A model generated the notes under the pieces. It was not told the DNA's origin, searched no databases, and saw only the letters and a list, made by a program, of their open reading frames with translations. Position numbers and translations under genes: made by a program. A stretch of DNA of 64,000 nucleotides. Origin: Monomorium pharaonis (lineage: Eukaryota > Arthropoda > Insecta > Hymenoptera > Formicidae). Location: the NCBI RefSeq assembly GCF_013373865.1, contig NC_050471.1, positions 5,679,307 through 5,743,306 of the forward strand, read 5' to 3'. Position 1 is the first letter of the stretch, and each line of letters starts with the position of its first letter. Positions 24,058 through 37,500 of the stretch are shown here, one piece after another.

Positions 24058-25392
24058 AAAAACTATCATTTCTTATATCAAAAAAATAATAGTAATATGA
24101 TTAATTTGTTAATTAGTTTCCGTGTAAAATATTTCTATAATTGAAGCTTATTTCTCTTAATTCAGTAAAAAACAAGATTTTAATTACTCGTTATGTTACT
24201 AATTTTTTAACTGTTGATGCAATTCATCTAATTTTAATATTTGAAATAAGAATACATATTTTAAAACCATGATAATTTTTAACTTGCAATTCTCACAGCC
24301 TAATTGATAAACTAAAGAAGAGATTGAAAAAGAACTGATTTTACTGTGGATTGCAGGCACAGATGCAATCAGATGTAGATAATACAATTTTTCATCAAAC
24401 ATTTTTAGTTTAATATTTTGTTATAATCGCAGTTGGGCATTTTGTAAAAAAAACCAAAAAACAGGAAGAGGGACAAAAAAGTATTGCCTGCATATTTTTG
24501 CATAGAGCACTTCCTATATATTCTTTCAATAAAATCAGAAGGTTTGATGTGGAGTGAAAATTTTGAAGAATTTTTATCGCGACGAAACGAAGGAAAACTT
24601 TGCAAACGTGTATGTATTACAATTCATGACGTATGTGATATAACTTACATATAATATTACAGACAGAAAAATTATGTGATACTTCTACAATACGAAATAA
24701 AGTTATTATGTTAAAAACGAATGTGTATTAAACCATAATTTTCGTTCATCCATCTGATTTTTCAAGTATACAGTCTTGATATTCGAGGGATATAACGTTG
24801 AAACAACATAGGACGCGCGCCGTTTGATCAGTTTCGATAAATGAACGTTTATTGTGAGTCTTCTAAATACGCCAAAGATACAAAGTCACGCGCGTTTGTC
24901 ACTCATAATTAGTGTCTACATTTTCTTTTATTTCCTGTGTACTAATTAACGTTTGTTTTGCTAAGAACTACCGCATCTCGCACCTCTAATATCATTTTTC
25001 TTGTTTTTCTATTTATTCCCAAATTAAATTGCAGTTGTAAATCGCCATTCGGCAAACATTTGTCTCTCGCTTTGCTGTGCTTAATTTGCAAGAAATTCAC
25101 TCCGAAAAATGTGTATTTCGAGTCTCTTGCAGATCTCACACTTGCAATTGAAAAATAACAGATTATATTACCCCTGTGCATATCATAATGCTTCGAGGAA
25201 GACGCTGCGTCTTGGTCAACCTCGGTTATCCATTCTTCTCTACGTATCTTTTAAGAATTTCGCACATCTCTTGTCGATTAGGTAATTATTCGCCGCTGCG
25301 CAGCACGTTTGTGATTATACTTAAATCGGCATACGCTTGAACGCGAAATTACACTCTGCTTGGCCTCCTCAACGGATTCTCCGCGTGTCCCT
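24058..25392. other. Convergent spacer between SINA-like and SMG7, no gene seen
   Basis: AT-rich with scattered short open frames of 60-80 codons on both strands, none recognisable and none with coding-like composition. It should contain the 3' UTRs of the SINA-like gene and SMG7. Confidence 0.55.
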
Positions 25393-28300
25393 TCAAGTGG
25401 TACCCCCCTCGCGTAGAGACTTCTGTTGCTCCAGAAGACGCTCTAACGGGGAAGGACCCGGCCCGGACCACAGAGATTGCTGATGGAGTCGCGTTTTCAT
25501 CTGATCTTGATTGGTCGAGCCCGAATTAATCGATGTGTTAATAGTACTCCATGTGTTACCACTGAATAGAGAATAAGTGTTGCCGGTGCTCACTGTTTGG
25601 GACGGCTTTTGTTCGAGCTAGATAAGAATATTATCTAATTATTCAAGATACAAAATATTTATAAAATATTAAATTTAAAATATTAAAATATTAAATATTT
25701 ACAAAATTTTTAATACTAAATTTTTATACAAAGTAAGAAAATCATCTAACTTTTATGTTAAATAAGACTTATAATTTTCACATAAAATTAAAATTGTAAA
25801 ATAATTATTACATAACAAAAGATTTTATTAATTATCATGTACAAAATATGTTAGTTAAATACTATGAAAAATTAAAGATAGTTTTTATTTATCTTAAAAA
25901 TTATAAGATTGTATATGTATACAGTTAGATCATTCAACCTATATTGAAAGAAGATTAAGTGACATGCATTAAAAATTTTATGTCATACAGGAAATTATAA
26001 AAAATTATTAAAAAATAATTATAGCTCAACAGTTTGTTTACGTCAGTTATGTTTTGAAATTTTATCTTTGTTTCTTTTCTAGGCTTGTGTATTAGATATA
26101 ACACAATATGTCAAAACTGTCAAATTTCTTCAAAATCTTTTAACATATTATAAATTATTACAAATTTTCTGAGTGCAAAGCAAGTTTAAACATTTAAAGT
26201 ATTTCCTAATGTATGTTCATAGAAATGTTTCTAGCTTTGTTTTTTTAACATAGTGCACAAATTTTACTGCATATTTTAAACCGATTTACCTCAAACAATC
26301 TGGCATCCTCAAAATTATTTCCTGCTATAAGTTGTCTGCTGTGTTGTCCATTCTGTTGTTGTGGCTGATAATTTTTACCCGGTGTCAGCGGCATTCTACT
26401 CGCTGTGTTTCCGAGATTAGACGAATCGCTCCAGTTAGAGAATGCATTATCATTAGCGGTCGGATCCTTCGTGTGTATCTGGGCCGCTGCATTACTAGTC
26501 GAACCCGCCCACCAGGCAATCGGTGGTTGAGGTGGTCGATTGTCCTTCCATAAGTTAAATTGCTCAGTCGGCTCGTAATTGCAGAATATGTAATTGTTTG
26601 CTGTGGATTGCTGTTGCTGCGGTTGAGTCTTAGTTACGTTGACTTGATTTGGGAATAGGAAATCCATTGCGTCAGAATTCGTTTTGTAGAACGACGGTGA
26701 CGATTGACTTTGCGGCAGCGATTGTCCGAAGGCTTGATTCTGATTGAAATGATTGAAGTTTAACTGAAAATTCGACGTGTTGGTTGGGCTCTGCGAATTC
26801 GCTAACGTCGTTAAAGTTTGCTGCTGAGGAGCCTTTTCGTATACTGACAATGCTGACATCATCGCTGACATATTTGCTACACTCGAACCGTTTATATTTA
26901 ACTGACCATGCATGTCGTTCGGTCTAGGATTGCTCTGCATTATGTTCTGTGCTTGGATCCCGATTGAATGGTTTTGTTGTTCTACGTTTAGACCTGGCTG
27001 CAGCCCCATATTATTCGCTTGCAAACTCATATTTTGTGGCATATTTTGCTGAGCAGGCGATCCCAGTATGTTTTGCTGCAGTAACTGCACAGGACTATGG
27101 GATACGTTTTGCGACATCCTCTGATGCAATGGTCTGCTCTGATTAATCGTATGATGTATTCCGTTAATTCCCTGAGGCATTGGTGGAAACGGTTGGCTAT
27201 TATTATTGAGTTGTCCTTGCATTTGATAACGCGGCGCATTTACTGGCGATGGACGATTTGCCATGAAATTTTGGCTGAATTGTGGATTCTGCACGTTGAA
27301 TGATTGATTTGGGTAACAAATTGGACTCAATGTCGAGGCCTGTGATGGGCTGCATTGCGCCGTCATGCCAGCATGCATTTGCGGAAGGATTTGCTGAACA
27401 ACTTGTTGAGTTTGTTGCTCTTTGGCTGCCAATTGATTTACTTGAGGAGGCATAGGAATGCTAGGCGGCAATTTAACGGGTCTCTGCTGATTCTGATTTG
27501 TTATAGACTGGTTTTGACCAGCAGGCGGAGCAATTGGCATCATCGATAACCGATTCTGAACATTAACGAGGATATTATTTGTATTGGCAGCTTCGTTAGC
27601 TTTGGACATCTCTGGAATTGGCGTCGGTTTATTCGCAACAGAAGTAATCTGTGATTCTTTCATCGTTATTCTTTGCGTCACTATTTTATCGTTTTCTTCT
27701 TCAACGATCACGGGTGACACGTTCTTGAATGTTACCTGCTTCTGTTCGTTCTCCGCGCGACGTGCGATGATCGTCTGTATTGCTATGTTCTGTCGCGGTT
27801 TTCTCGCACACGGAAGAGAACTTGCTTCATTGCTGCTGCTGATCTCCGTTGTGGTATTCACTAAGGAGTCTCGGTTTCGTTCTAAAGAGCCTTGCGGTTT
27901 AAGAATACTCTGGAAATTTATTTTTTTATCTTGAGGAATCTCAATATCGATTTCTACCGAACTTTTGCTACTAGCCGCTTCGGACAGTACCGGACTCATT
28001 GAAGTATCAAGTTGTTTGTCTTTGTTCAAGCTGAGTTCTTCGAGTTCCTTCATCAACTCGTTGCTGGGCCCAGCACCATTGGTCATAGACGTGAATCTGT
28101 TATCGCCTGTTTTTTCTTCAGTCATAATCGAGATTGGCGTTGAGCCATTAATTTGATACTGAGCGAAGCAACGGCCCAGATGTAGAATGCGTACTGCCCG
28201 TAACTTGTTCAATGTTGCGACATCGCCCTCTAGCGCTGTATTCGTGAATCTGAGGTTCTCAAAACTTTTCTCTAACGGTAGAAAACCTTGAAGGTCACGG

Positions 28301-30739
28301 TCTTCTGGCAGTGGTACTGCAGCATCTATTAAATGTATATTAAATTAATATTGCGTATATTAAATTTTTAATTCTAATGCAATATTTTAATATATGTCTC
28401 ATATATTCATGAACATAAGCCATATTAAAAAATATGGAATTTTATAAATACAAAATATTATTAATATAATACCGTTATATAGGCAAATTATTAAATTTCA
28501 TAGTATATAAATATGCTTTAAGATTTTCACGGGTATTATTTTTAAAAATACTAAGTTTATGAGTTGTCTCAATCTTGATTCATTAGACACCAAAGCTTAG
28601 CTTTCTTTCTAGTATATATATTTTTTTATTTTTAAACTCACCAATTAAAAATATATAAATAAATAATTTTACAAACAAGTGCCTAATAATTCTAAATGCA
28701 TTGCAATCACTTACATTCATCATATTTGAAATCCATCACGCAATTCTGCAAGGCATTCAAAAGTACGCAAAAACTGGGCCAGATCTGTAATCTTGATGTA
28801 AAAGCAACTTCCTCCAAAACCATAGGTTTTATGTTGATCCAATCAAGGCACAGTTTTACTGTAGGAAAAGGATTATTTATTTCTCAAACTTGTTTTGTCA
28901 ATCTATAAAAATATAAATCGTAATTTTGCATGAGATACTTACTAGAAGGCAAGGCAAAGTACTCGATGATAGAGTTTTTTATCGTGTAGACAGGTAGCAG
29001 CAAGGCAGACAGAGTGCCTGCGATTAGGTCCAGTATACAGTCATGGGCGAGTTTCTTATCATTGATCATTTGCTCATTCTTCAGCAATTCCGTGTTCTCG
29101 GTGCCAATCCCAGCTGTGTGTTGCAGTGCGTATAGATTAATCACCAACATCTGAACGAGCATCCACGAACTGAAGCTCTCAGTGGCTACCAATGCGGTCA
29201 GCGTCTCCGTCAGTTGCTTGCTGTACGAGCATGCTAGCTTCAAATCGCCAAGAATGTGGATTATTCCATGCAGCTTCAGAAAGACAGCGATGTATTCCTG
29301 AGAATTCAATTTGGTCTTGCTGTCAATATTGAAGGACTTGTCGTTCAGAGCAGAGGACAGAGTAGTGGCGAGATTCGCCGTTGCAACGGGGAAAGGATGT
29401 TTCACAGCCACCGAACGTGCGTAATGAAACACAGTGCCCAGTTTGTCGCCACGGGAAGCTTCTAAAAGCGCCAGTTGATTGTATGGCTGTCCGCTGGATG
29501 GTGATAGCGAGACAGCGTGTCTGTAAAACATCTCAGCTTGCTTGCTCTCATTTCTGTACCGTGCGATATCGCCCAGATGTACAAGGCAATATTGACAGGC
29601 GTAAAAACAAGAAGATTTGTGAGGCGGAGATAATTTTTCAACGGTTTTCCATGGAGATGTACGTCCATACACATAACCCTTCCTGCAAAAATCAATCATG
29701 TCCTCTCAGTATATATATATATATATATATACTTTTGATATACATAATGCATGTGTGTGCATATAATACCCATATGCACACACAAATCTGAATTTATTAC
29801 AAATAAATTCATGCAAAATACTTATGCAAAAGGGTGGCTAGTTGCTATTTTACATATATGATATTCAGAATTTTTAATAAGAAAATATTCTGATAAAAAT
29901 AAAGTTTATAAAACACCATTTTAATTTTGAGACAGAGACTAAACAAATCGCAGAATAGTATCATCTCTTGGAAAAAGAAAATTTTAAATAATAACAATAA
30001 TAAAAGTTTAAGGAATGATACATGGCTCCATATAACAACTGATATGTAATTGGCAATTCGTGATGTTCAATTCTAATTTTTATTCCATGTATGCTTGAGT
30101 TTTATTGACATAATAAAAATAAAGATTTTGAATAAAGAATATAAAAAAGGATAAATAAATTTAAAAAAAAAACAAGCTTGGTCCTCCGAAATAAAGAAGT
30201 AAAATAAATGAGCAAAGCTCTTACAAAAGATACGCACCTTCTAAATGGTAAATCTAGGTCGAATACGGTGCAAATTTCCTGCAGCAAGGTCAGGTAGAAA
30301 CCACTGGCTGCTTCCAAGCACCAACTGAGCAATGCCTGGGACTCGCCACGCTTGGGATTCTTTCTGTCCTTTGCCTGTGACTGCAGCGTCACTATATAAT
30401 TCTTAAATCCCAAACTCCATAGCTCCTGTTCCACCTTCTTGTCCAGAGCATACTCCAGATCCAATATGAGGACCTGTTGATATATCTTTTGCAGCTGTTG
30501 TTGACATACCCAGGCATCGTTGTCATTGAGCAGATCTTTGCAGCGCTGGACCTTGTCCTTTAACGGTTCCGCTTTCCTGTCATCAAATGCATTTCATACA
30601 TTAGCGAAAATGCGAGATTCACAGAATAAAGGAAGATTTATTTGTACGCGACGACACGTTTGTTTACGTTAGACGCCGCATACGTTTGTAAACTAATCGA
30701 GACTTACTTCAGAGCCTGGACGGCCGCTTTTAGGCCCAT
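25393..30739 (-). CDS. SMG7: SMG7, nonsense-mediated mRNA decay factor (EST1 family)
   Basis: Exons: 30708-30739, 30238-30576, 28943-29682, 28715-28858, 26290-28325 and 25393-25617 (stop TGA); 1171 residues. The N-terminus has the 14-3-3-like/TPR EST1 domain: WSLGFKNYIVTLQSQAKD, YCLVHLGDIARYRNESKQAE, FYRHAVSLSPSSGQPYNQLA and ARSVAVKHPFP are family hallmarks. The 14-3-3-like pocket binds phosphorylated UPF1 and couples it to mRNA decay through POP2/CCR4-NOT. The 2-kb exon encodes a long Gln/Asn/Pro/Ser-rich disordered region preceded by DRDLQGFLPLEKSFENLRF, conserved in SMG7. The last exon ends SLWSGPGPSPLERLLEQQK, matching the vertebrate C-terminal motif. The extreme start (MGLKAAVQALKKAEPLKDKV) comes from a 32-nt first exon whose phase fits. 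The gene is head-to-head with NUBPL. Confidence 0.95.
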
Positions 30740-31783
30740 ATTCCGTTCTCCTCGCGGTCAAATGCGACGTCCGTCACCTGTACAATTTGTCACGCTGTTA
30801 GTGCGTCATCCCGATCAAAGAGAAAAGGAGGAATTTAAGCTTCGCGTGGGCTTTAATTTTGCAAAGAGCTCCCCCAATATCAATTTTCTATATCTTAACC
30901 TCTCATTGCGGAGCTCGGTTCGATTTTCGACCGCGGTCGCTATCGGCGGATTACGCTTGGATGCGATGCGGAAAGCGATCGTGGATAAACGTACGTTTCG
31001 TCATTATCCGTTGGAAAGGGAGGAAAAAAATACGACCGTGCACAACGTCGTCGAAGGAAATCACGACGCAATTGCTCGCGCTCGGCAGAAAGTTGACTAA
31101 GTGGCCGCCATTATTTTCTCCAGCGCACCGAACCGAAAGCACAAATGAGCGCGGACCACTGCGAAGTGCGCGACGTATAACCCGCGACCTAACTTGACAA
31201 TTCAAAATTCTCAATCTTCGTCAATTTGATTTTGTCGAAGGTCCTCGCGAGAGGAGGACGAGAGTCGAAAAAAAATCGCGATGAGAGACACGAAAGTTCT
31301 TGTCTCTCATCTGAGTGGAAATATCCATGATAATTTTAAATGGAGAAGCATAGGTATAGGTTAGGTGGACGATCGACGAGGGACATCGACGATGCGCGTG
31401 TGTGTGCATGACTTTTTTACGCTGTTTTACGCTATGCAACTGCAAGCGCAGGTGTAATTGACGGGGACGAGGTGGAAATTAATTTGGCTGAGATTGAAAG
31501 AGAAAAAAAAAAGATGTAATGACGGCAAACATTTTACCGATTGCGCGATTCATTTTCTGGATTTTTTGGGTTTTTTGTCTCTCCGGTGTTGATGGACAGA
31601 AGCTCAGGAAAGAGACTCTCTTTTGAGACAGTTTTTCCAATTTTGCTTCTTGTCGCGCAGGAAAATGGATAAATAACGAATTTTCGAAACACTACTAACA
31701 CCCCAGTATTTTCTTGATATAAATATACATATATTTTACGCTGCGCCTCGCGTTTTGATTACACGAGGTTAGTTCGGGTGAGA
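30740..31783. promoter_or_regulatory. Probable shared promoter region of SMG7 and NUBPL
   Basis: About 1.04 kb separates two divergent start codons. It is GC- and CpG-rich from about 30740 to 31450 and AT-rich towards NUBPL. No gene is seen in it; short frames on both strands overlap. I found no unambiguous core element. The head-to-head arrangement of two housekeeping genes suggests a bidirectional promoter (inference). Confidence 0.45.
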
Positions 31784-33647
31784 ATGTCGAGCGTTACTAC
31801 GAGATCGTGTTTCAGTGGGTATTTAAAACCTCTTCGGTATCTGTGGCAACGGCAGGTAAGTATGCAATTATTCTTTTATTTAATCCTGTGTATGAATTTT
31901 TTTAATCTTATGCTTAAAAAATTTATTAATGCATGGATCAAAATACGATGTTGCATCATTAAAGATGAGCCGAAATGTTTGAAATTTTATGTATTTTTAT
32001 AGAATAGAATAGATTTATTTTTGCATCTCAAATTTTTTTATTTGCCTCTTTTTCCTCCGATCTTGTAAATATTTGACATTCTTATGCTACATTTCCACCA
32101 GAAACTTTGTAGATTAACTTTAATCTTGGTTTAATTTACTCTTACCTCTTTTTAATTCTTGGTACCTTCTTAGAAAATTGTAGCAAGAGTTAGTTATTAA
32201 GTTAAACCAAGATTAAAGTTAATTTACATTCTGGTAGAAATGGACACTAATCTTTCCTTAGAAGTATTTAATTTTCCATTTAACAATACAGTGTGTAAGA
32301 ATTAAAATTTGAAGACGCATTTAATAAATTTACATATTAAGTTTCTCTGACAAAAATAATTTTTAAATCATAATTTAATATAAAATTTTGCAATTATTCG
32401 ATTAATAGTCTTATTAGTTATTTCTTGCGTTTGTTTCAGTACAGCACGATAATCGACTTTTCCAAGACTAGGAAAGAGAACTTGGAGGCCAGACAGAAAG
32501 AGGTCATGGCACGTGGTCTTCCAAAACGGAAGCACATAAAAGGCGTTAAACAAATCTTTCTAATTGCTTCTGGTAAGGGTGGAGTCGGGAAGTCGACGAC
32601 GGCTGTGAATTTGGCAACCGCTCTGAAAATTGTTGAGCCACAGAAGTCCATTGGTTTGCTGGATGCCGACGTCTTCGGTCCTTCTGTACCTCTGATGATG
32701 AACATCCATGAATCACCGATGTTAAATCAAGAGAACTTTATGGAGCCTCTTGTAAATTACGGTATAAAATGGTAATTAATGTGTCAAATGCCTAAGATCA
32801 ATTATACAAGAGTGTGTTTTATAATTTCAACTTTTTGCTCAGCATGTCCATGGGATTTTTAATCGACGAGAAGTCACCGGTGGTTTGGAGGGGACTCATG
32901 GTGATGAGCACATTGGACAAGCTGATAAATCAGGTGGCATGGGGACCGCTCGATTATCTTGTGATTGACACCCCTCCTGGAACAGGGGATACGCATCTCT
33001 CCCTGATCCAGACTCTTTTTATCGCCGGCGCGTTGCTGGTAACGACACCGCAGAAAGTTGCGCTGGAGGTGACCAGGAGAGGTGCAAATATGTTCAAGAA
33101 GCTGGACATCCCTGTCGCTGGTATTGTGGAGAATATGAGCAGCGTTACATGCCCAAAGTGCATGACAGAAGTGTCTCTCTTTGGCAATGCCACGGTCACA
33201 CTGGCAAAAGAACTTGGTAGTAAATTATCTCAATATAATTATAGATTTTCAAATAATTATTAACACAAATTGAAACAACGCATTGAGTGTCAGAGTATTG
33301 TATAGAAAACTACAATTAATGTGTACAATTAATATACAATTATTAATTATTAATAATAGTTAATATATTTATTAATTATAAATAAATATGTAATATTGAT
33401 AATTAAGCTGAAGATATATAATCTATGAATATTTATATAAGAGATATGTTAATGACCTTTTTCATGATTTGTTGCAGATGTGGACATTTTACAGAAGATA
33501 CCAATGCACGAGAGTATTGCGGAAAGTTCGGACAGTGGTAAACCAATTGTCTTGGCAGCACCGCAGAGCACACAAGCGGAAGCTTATAAAGAATTAGCAG
33601 AACATGTTGTTAGATTTTTAAACAAGCAGAAAATAAATAAAGAGTGA
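31784..33647 (+). CDS. NUBPL: NUBPL (Ind1), mitochondrial Fe-S P-loop protein for complex I assembly
   Basis: Exons 31784-31855, 32440-32771, 32843-33216 and 33478-33647 (stop TGA); 315 residues, against 319 in human. A basic, hydroxylated N-terminus with few acids (MSSVTTRSCFSGYLKPLRYL) fits a mitochondrial presequence. It is followed by KGVKQIFLIASGKGGVGKST, the deviant Walker A of the Mrp/NBP35 family. DADVFGPSVPLM, DYLVIDTPPGTGDTHLSL and TTPQKVALEVTRRG are further family motifs. The MSSVTCPKC segment supplies the CxxC that bridges a shared 4Fe-4S cluster in the dimer. Ind1/NUBPL delivers Fe-S clusters to respiratory complex I in the matrix. The ATG at 31784 is the first in frame. A fold-back element sits in intron 1. 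Confidence 0.96.
32086..32247. mobile_element. Fold-back MITE in NUBPL intron 1
   Basis: The left arm (about 32086-32133) and right arm (about 32200-32247) are near-complementary over some 48 bp, sharing gattaactttaatcttgg and its complement. There is no coding capacity. The right arm is clearly related to the right part of the element at 42519-42761 in Slob intron 1. Confidence 0.65.
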
Positions 33648-34103
33648 CAAAATAGGTTTTTAATCAACAAAACATTCTTTTCTCTCTATATATTAATTAT
33701 ATATTATGTAATATAAAAGATATAAGTAATAATATATTAATAATTAAAGATTATTATCAAACATGCTACAATGGACAAACCCAATGCAATCTGTAATTCT
33801 GCGGAAAAAGCAGCTGAGCGCTGATCTTTTTGTGATTCGCTGTTCAGCGTTGATTATCATCACGTGACGCAATTTGACGTCCAAAAAGGTCGTGAAAGCA
33901 TCCGGAAACGGAAATCGACCGTGCTGCCGCACTTTTCCATTGTGCGCTGCATTGTGAACGGGACTTGCATTCCCCTTGCAATCCCCGACTTGAGCGTCCC
34001 GTTGGTGTCGGCACTCGGCTGTTTCTCGATTTTGGCGGGCCGGATCCTGAACAGTGCTCTGGCCATCGGTTATCTCTCGAATTAAAAAACTCACGCCGGC
34101 TAG
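33648..34103. other. NUBPL/Caf1-55 spacer with Caf1-55 promoter
   Basis: The first 100 bp are AT-rich NUBPL 3' sequence. From about 33830 the DNA becomes GC-richer up to the Caf1-55 start codon, consistent with a promoter and 5' UTR. The open frames here are shadows of this composition. Confidence 0.5.
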
Positions 34104-34436
34104 ATGATGGCAGACAAGGATGGGGGTAAGGACACGCATGTTTTCTATTGTTTTCGTGCCATGCTCGCTCTGCTTTATCGCGAGAAACAAATAAACGTTC
34201 GGTGTGTCGGTTATTGTCGGCGGAAGGACGCCCCAACAAATCGACACACTGCCGCGTACATACAGCTTTTCCTTTCCTCTTCTCTCTCATCGTGTGATTA
34301 GAAGCATGGAAAAAAAGAGAATTTGAACGATAAACAATATCTGCCCGTTATTTGTAGTACTGAGTCCCGCGGAAATCTCGCGTCCCCAGAACCGGTCCAT
34401 CGAAGCGACGCTTGTGGTTATAGTTATCCCTATGGC

Positions 34437-34512
<76 letters not shown>

Positions 34513-37500
34513 ACACACACACAATATATATATATATATAAATTTAATGGCATCTCTAACACAAGTACGCGGGAATTGTTTCTCGCCGGCCGGATCCGGT
34601 CGTTTGAATATATGCGTTTTCACGTGTTTCCAGAGAATTCCAGAGAAATTTCCATTATGACACATTAAATTGAAGATCGAGTTTATTGATTTATTTCCTT
34701 GATCTTACCGCATAAGTACACGTAATTGATATATCGGGATTGTAATACTTGTATAAATGAATATAGATTTTATTTTAAAACGCACGCGGTTAATATAATA
34801 ACGTGAAATTTAATACTTGTATGAATAAATATACATTTTATTTTTGTTTTAAGCCACACGCGATTAATATAATAATGTAAGATTTAACACTTGTATGAAT
34901 AAATATACATTTTATTTCGTTTAAAGTATACACGCGATTACTATAATAATGTAAGATTTATATACATATCAGAGAGAAAACACAACTGTGATAAGTCATG
35001 ATGCAAATGTGGTAAAAAAAAAAAGAGGAAAAGTATATGAGCCTTCATGTAAATATAGATTTGTGAAATACATTTTTCTCTCTTTGATTGGTTGCACAAT
35101 TTATGGAAAATAGATTTCGAATACGAAAGAATAACGATTATGTTGAAAGTCAACTTTTGTTGATGTATCGAGTTGCTTATTTACATTCTTGTTGAATGTT
35201 TCCTCTGAACAACTTTTAAAGATTTGTATACGTATGAGATACTATTTATTATTGTCACGTCTTCTGGTTAGTTCTCGTCGATCTTTCGAAATGGAAGCTT
35301 GAAGTCATCACGTATCTCATTTTAAAGTTAGCAATCAAGACACAAATTCAGAGGATTTTTCCAATGCAAGCGATTGTACATATAAACCTGAACACTCTAG
35401 TATAAAGTTAAATCGAATTTCATAGAAATAGCTAATTTGATTAAGACTGAAAAAACTGGATAAAAAAAGTTTGAACCAATTAAAATCAAACTAAATAAAT
35501 CGAATAAAATTGAAATGACTGAACCAAATGAAATTGAAATGATTGAACCAAATGAAATTGAAATGATTGAATCAAACGAGATTGAAGTGATTGAATTGAA
35601 TTCTAATAAAGATATACCGATTACTGGAAGTGCTGAATTGAATATAAGCAATAGTGAGAAAACTGTAAATCTGAGGACTGAGATTACAAGAACTGAATTT
35701 AATATGATTGCAAAAGTAGAGGACAATATGTCGGAGAAGTCCATAAACTTAAATAGACTAGGTGATTGTAAAAAATATTATTCTATTCGTAATCATATTC
35801 AAATTCGTGTTCCTTAAACACACTGTGCAACCAATCAAAAAGATCAATTATAGCACTGTTTGAAAACTTTTTTGCCTAATCTATCTAGTTTTTTTTTCTA
35901 TTGCATCTTAAATTGTTTGTCCATGTTAGATTTGTGTCTAATAATCTAAGTAATTATGTTTAATATCTAAGTAATTAGATTTATATTTCTCATATTTTAT
36001 TCATGTATTTTCTAATGAGATAGAGAAATTTTATGAAAAAGGCGATTTAAACGTCGCTGTTTGTGCAGAGGGCTTTGATGACGCTGTGGAGGAGCGTATT
36101 ATCAATGAAGAATATAAAATATGGAAGAAGAATACGCCGTTTTTGTACGATCTTGTGATGACACATGCCCTGGAGTGGCCCTCTTTAACGGCTCAGTGGC
36201 TGCCCGACGTCACCAGACCAGAAGGAAAAGATTATTCGATTCACAGGTTAATCCTGGGCACTCATACCTCGGACGAACAGAATCACTTGCTCATCGCTAG
36301 TGTCCAACTGCCGAACGAAGATGCGCAATTTGACGCCTCCCACTACGACAACGAGAAGGGTGAATTTGGTGGATTTGGTTCTGTGAGCGGCAAAATCGAG
36401 ATCGAGATCAAGATCAATCATGAGGGCGAGGTCAACAGGGCACGTTTCATGCCGCAAAATCCGTGCGTGATTGCGACGAAGACTCCCTCGAGCGATGTGC
36501 TCGTGTTTGATTATACCAAACATCCCAGTAAACCTGATCCTAATGGGGAATGTCATCCGGATTTAAGGTATTTGTCATGTGATTTGTCAAACAGATAGAC
36601 AAATGAAGCATATCGTGTTTATATCAATATGGCATTTTTATTGTATTTGTCTATATATTATAATCGCAGATTGCGAGGACACCAAAAGGAAGGCTATGGT
36701 TTGTCATGGAACCCAAACCTCAATGGATATTTGCTTAGCGCGTCTGACGATCACACAATTTGTTTATGGGATATCAACGCCACACCAAAGGAGAATCGCG
36801 TTATTGATGCGAAAACTATCTTTACGGGACATACGGCTGTGGTTGAGGATGTCGCTTGGCATCTATTACATGAATCCTTGTTTGGTTCTGTCGCTGATGA
36901 TCAAAAACTCATGATCTGGGACACTAGGTAATTGTTATCTTTATATATTAATAATACAATTAAGAAATATTTCTTATACATCTTTAGAGTGATTATTCTA
37001 AAAATTATTAGAAAAATTAAGCATTAAAACAAAAGTTTATAACGTAAGATAAAGTTAAGATTGTCTATTTTATCTGCAGCAGATCTTGGTGTTGAATATA
37101 ATTTTATCAAAATTTATAACTTTAATAAAAATTTAAAGAAAATCAATGTTCTCTGTTAGTTTATAAAGTCAGCAATTATTTTATTAATGCTACTAAAATT
37201 ACAATTAATGTAGTGAATGTGAAGTGTATTGTAGTACATATTATATCGATAATTATTTTATATTTATAGATGCAACAATACCAGTAAACCAAGTCATACT
37301 GTTGATGCTCACACTGCTGAAGTAAACTGCCTGAGTTTCAATCCGTATTCCGAATTCATCCTGGCCACTGGCAGTGCGGATAAGACTGTAGCGCTTTGGG
37401 ATCTGCGAAATCTTAAGTTGAAGTTGCATTCATTCGAGTCGCACAAAGATGAGATTTTCCAGGTTCAATGGTCACCACATAATGAAACGATATTGGCAAG

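Noticed and set aside
24199..25181. Short minus- and plus-strand frames between SINA-like and SMG7
   Set aside because: Each is 60-80 codons with no similarity to known families and ordinary AT-rich composition.
26332..28156. Plus-strand frames opposite the SMG7 large exon
   Set aside because: Antisense shadows of a long, Gln/Asn-rich coding exon.
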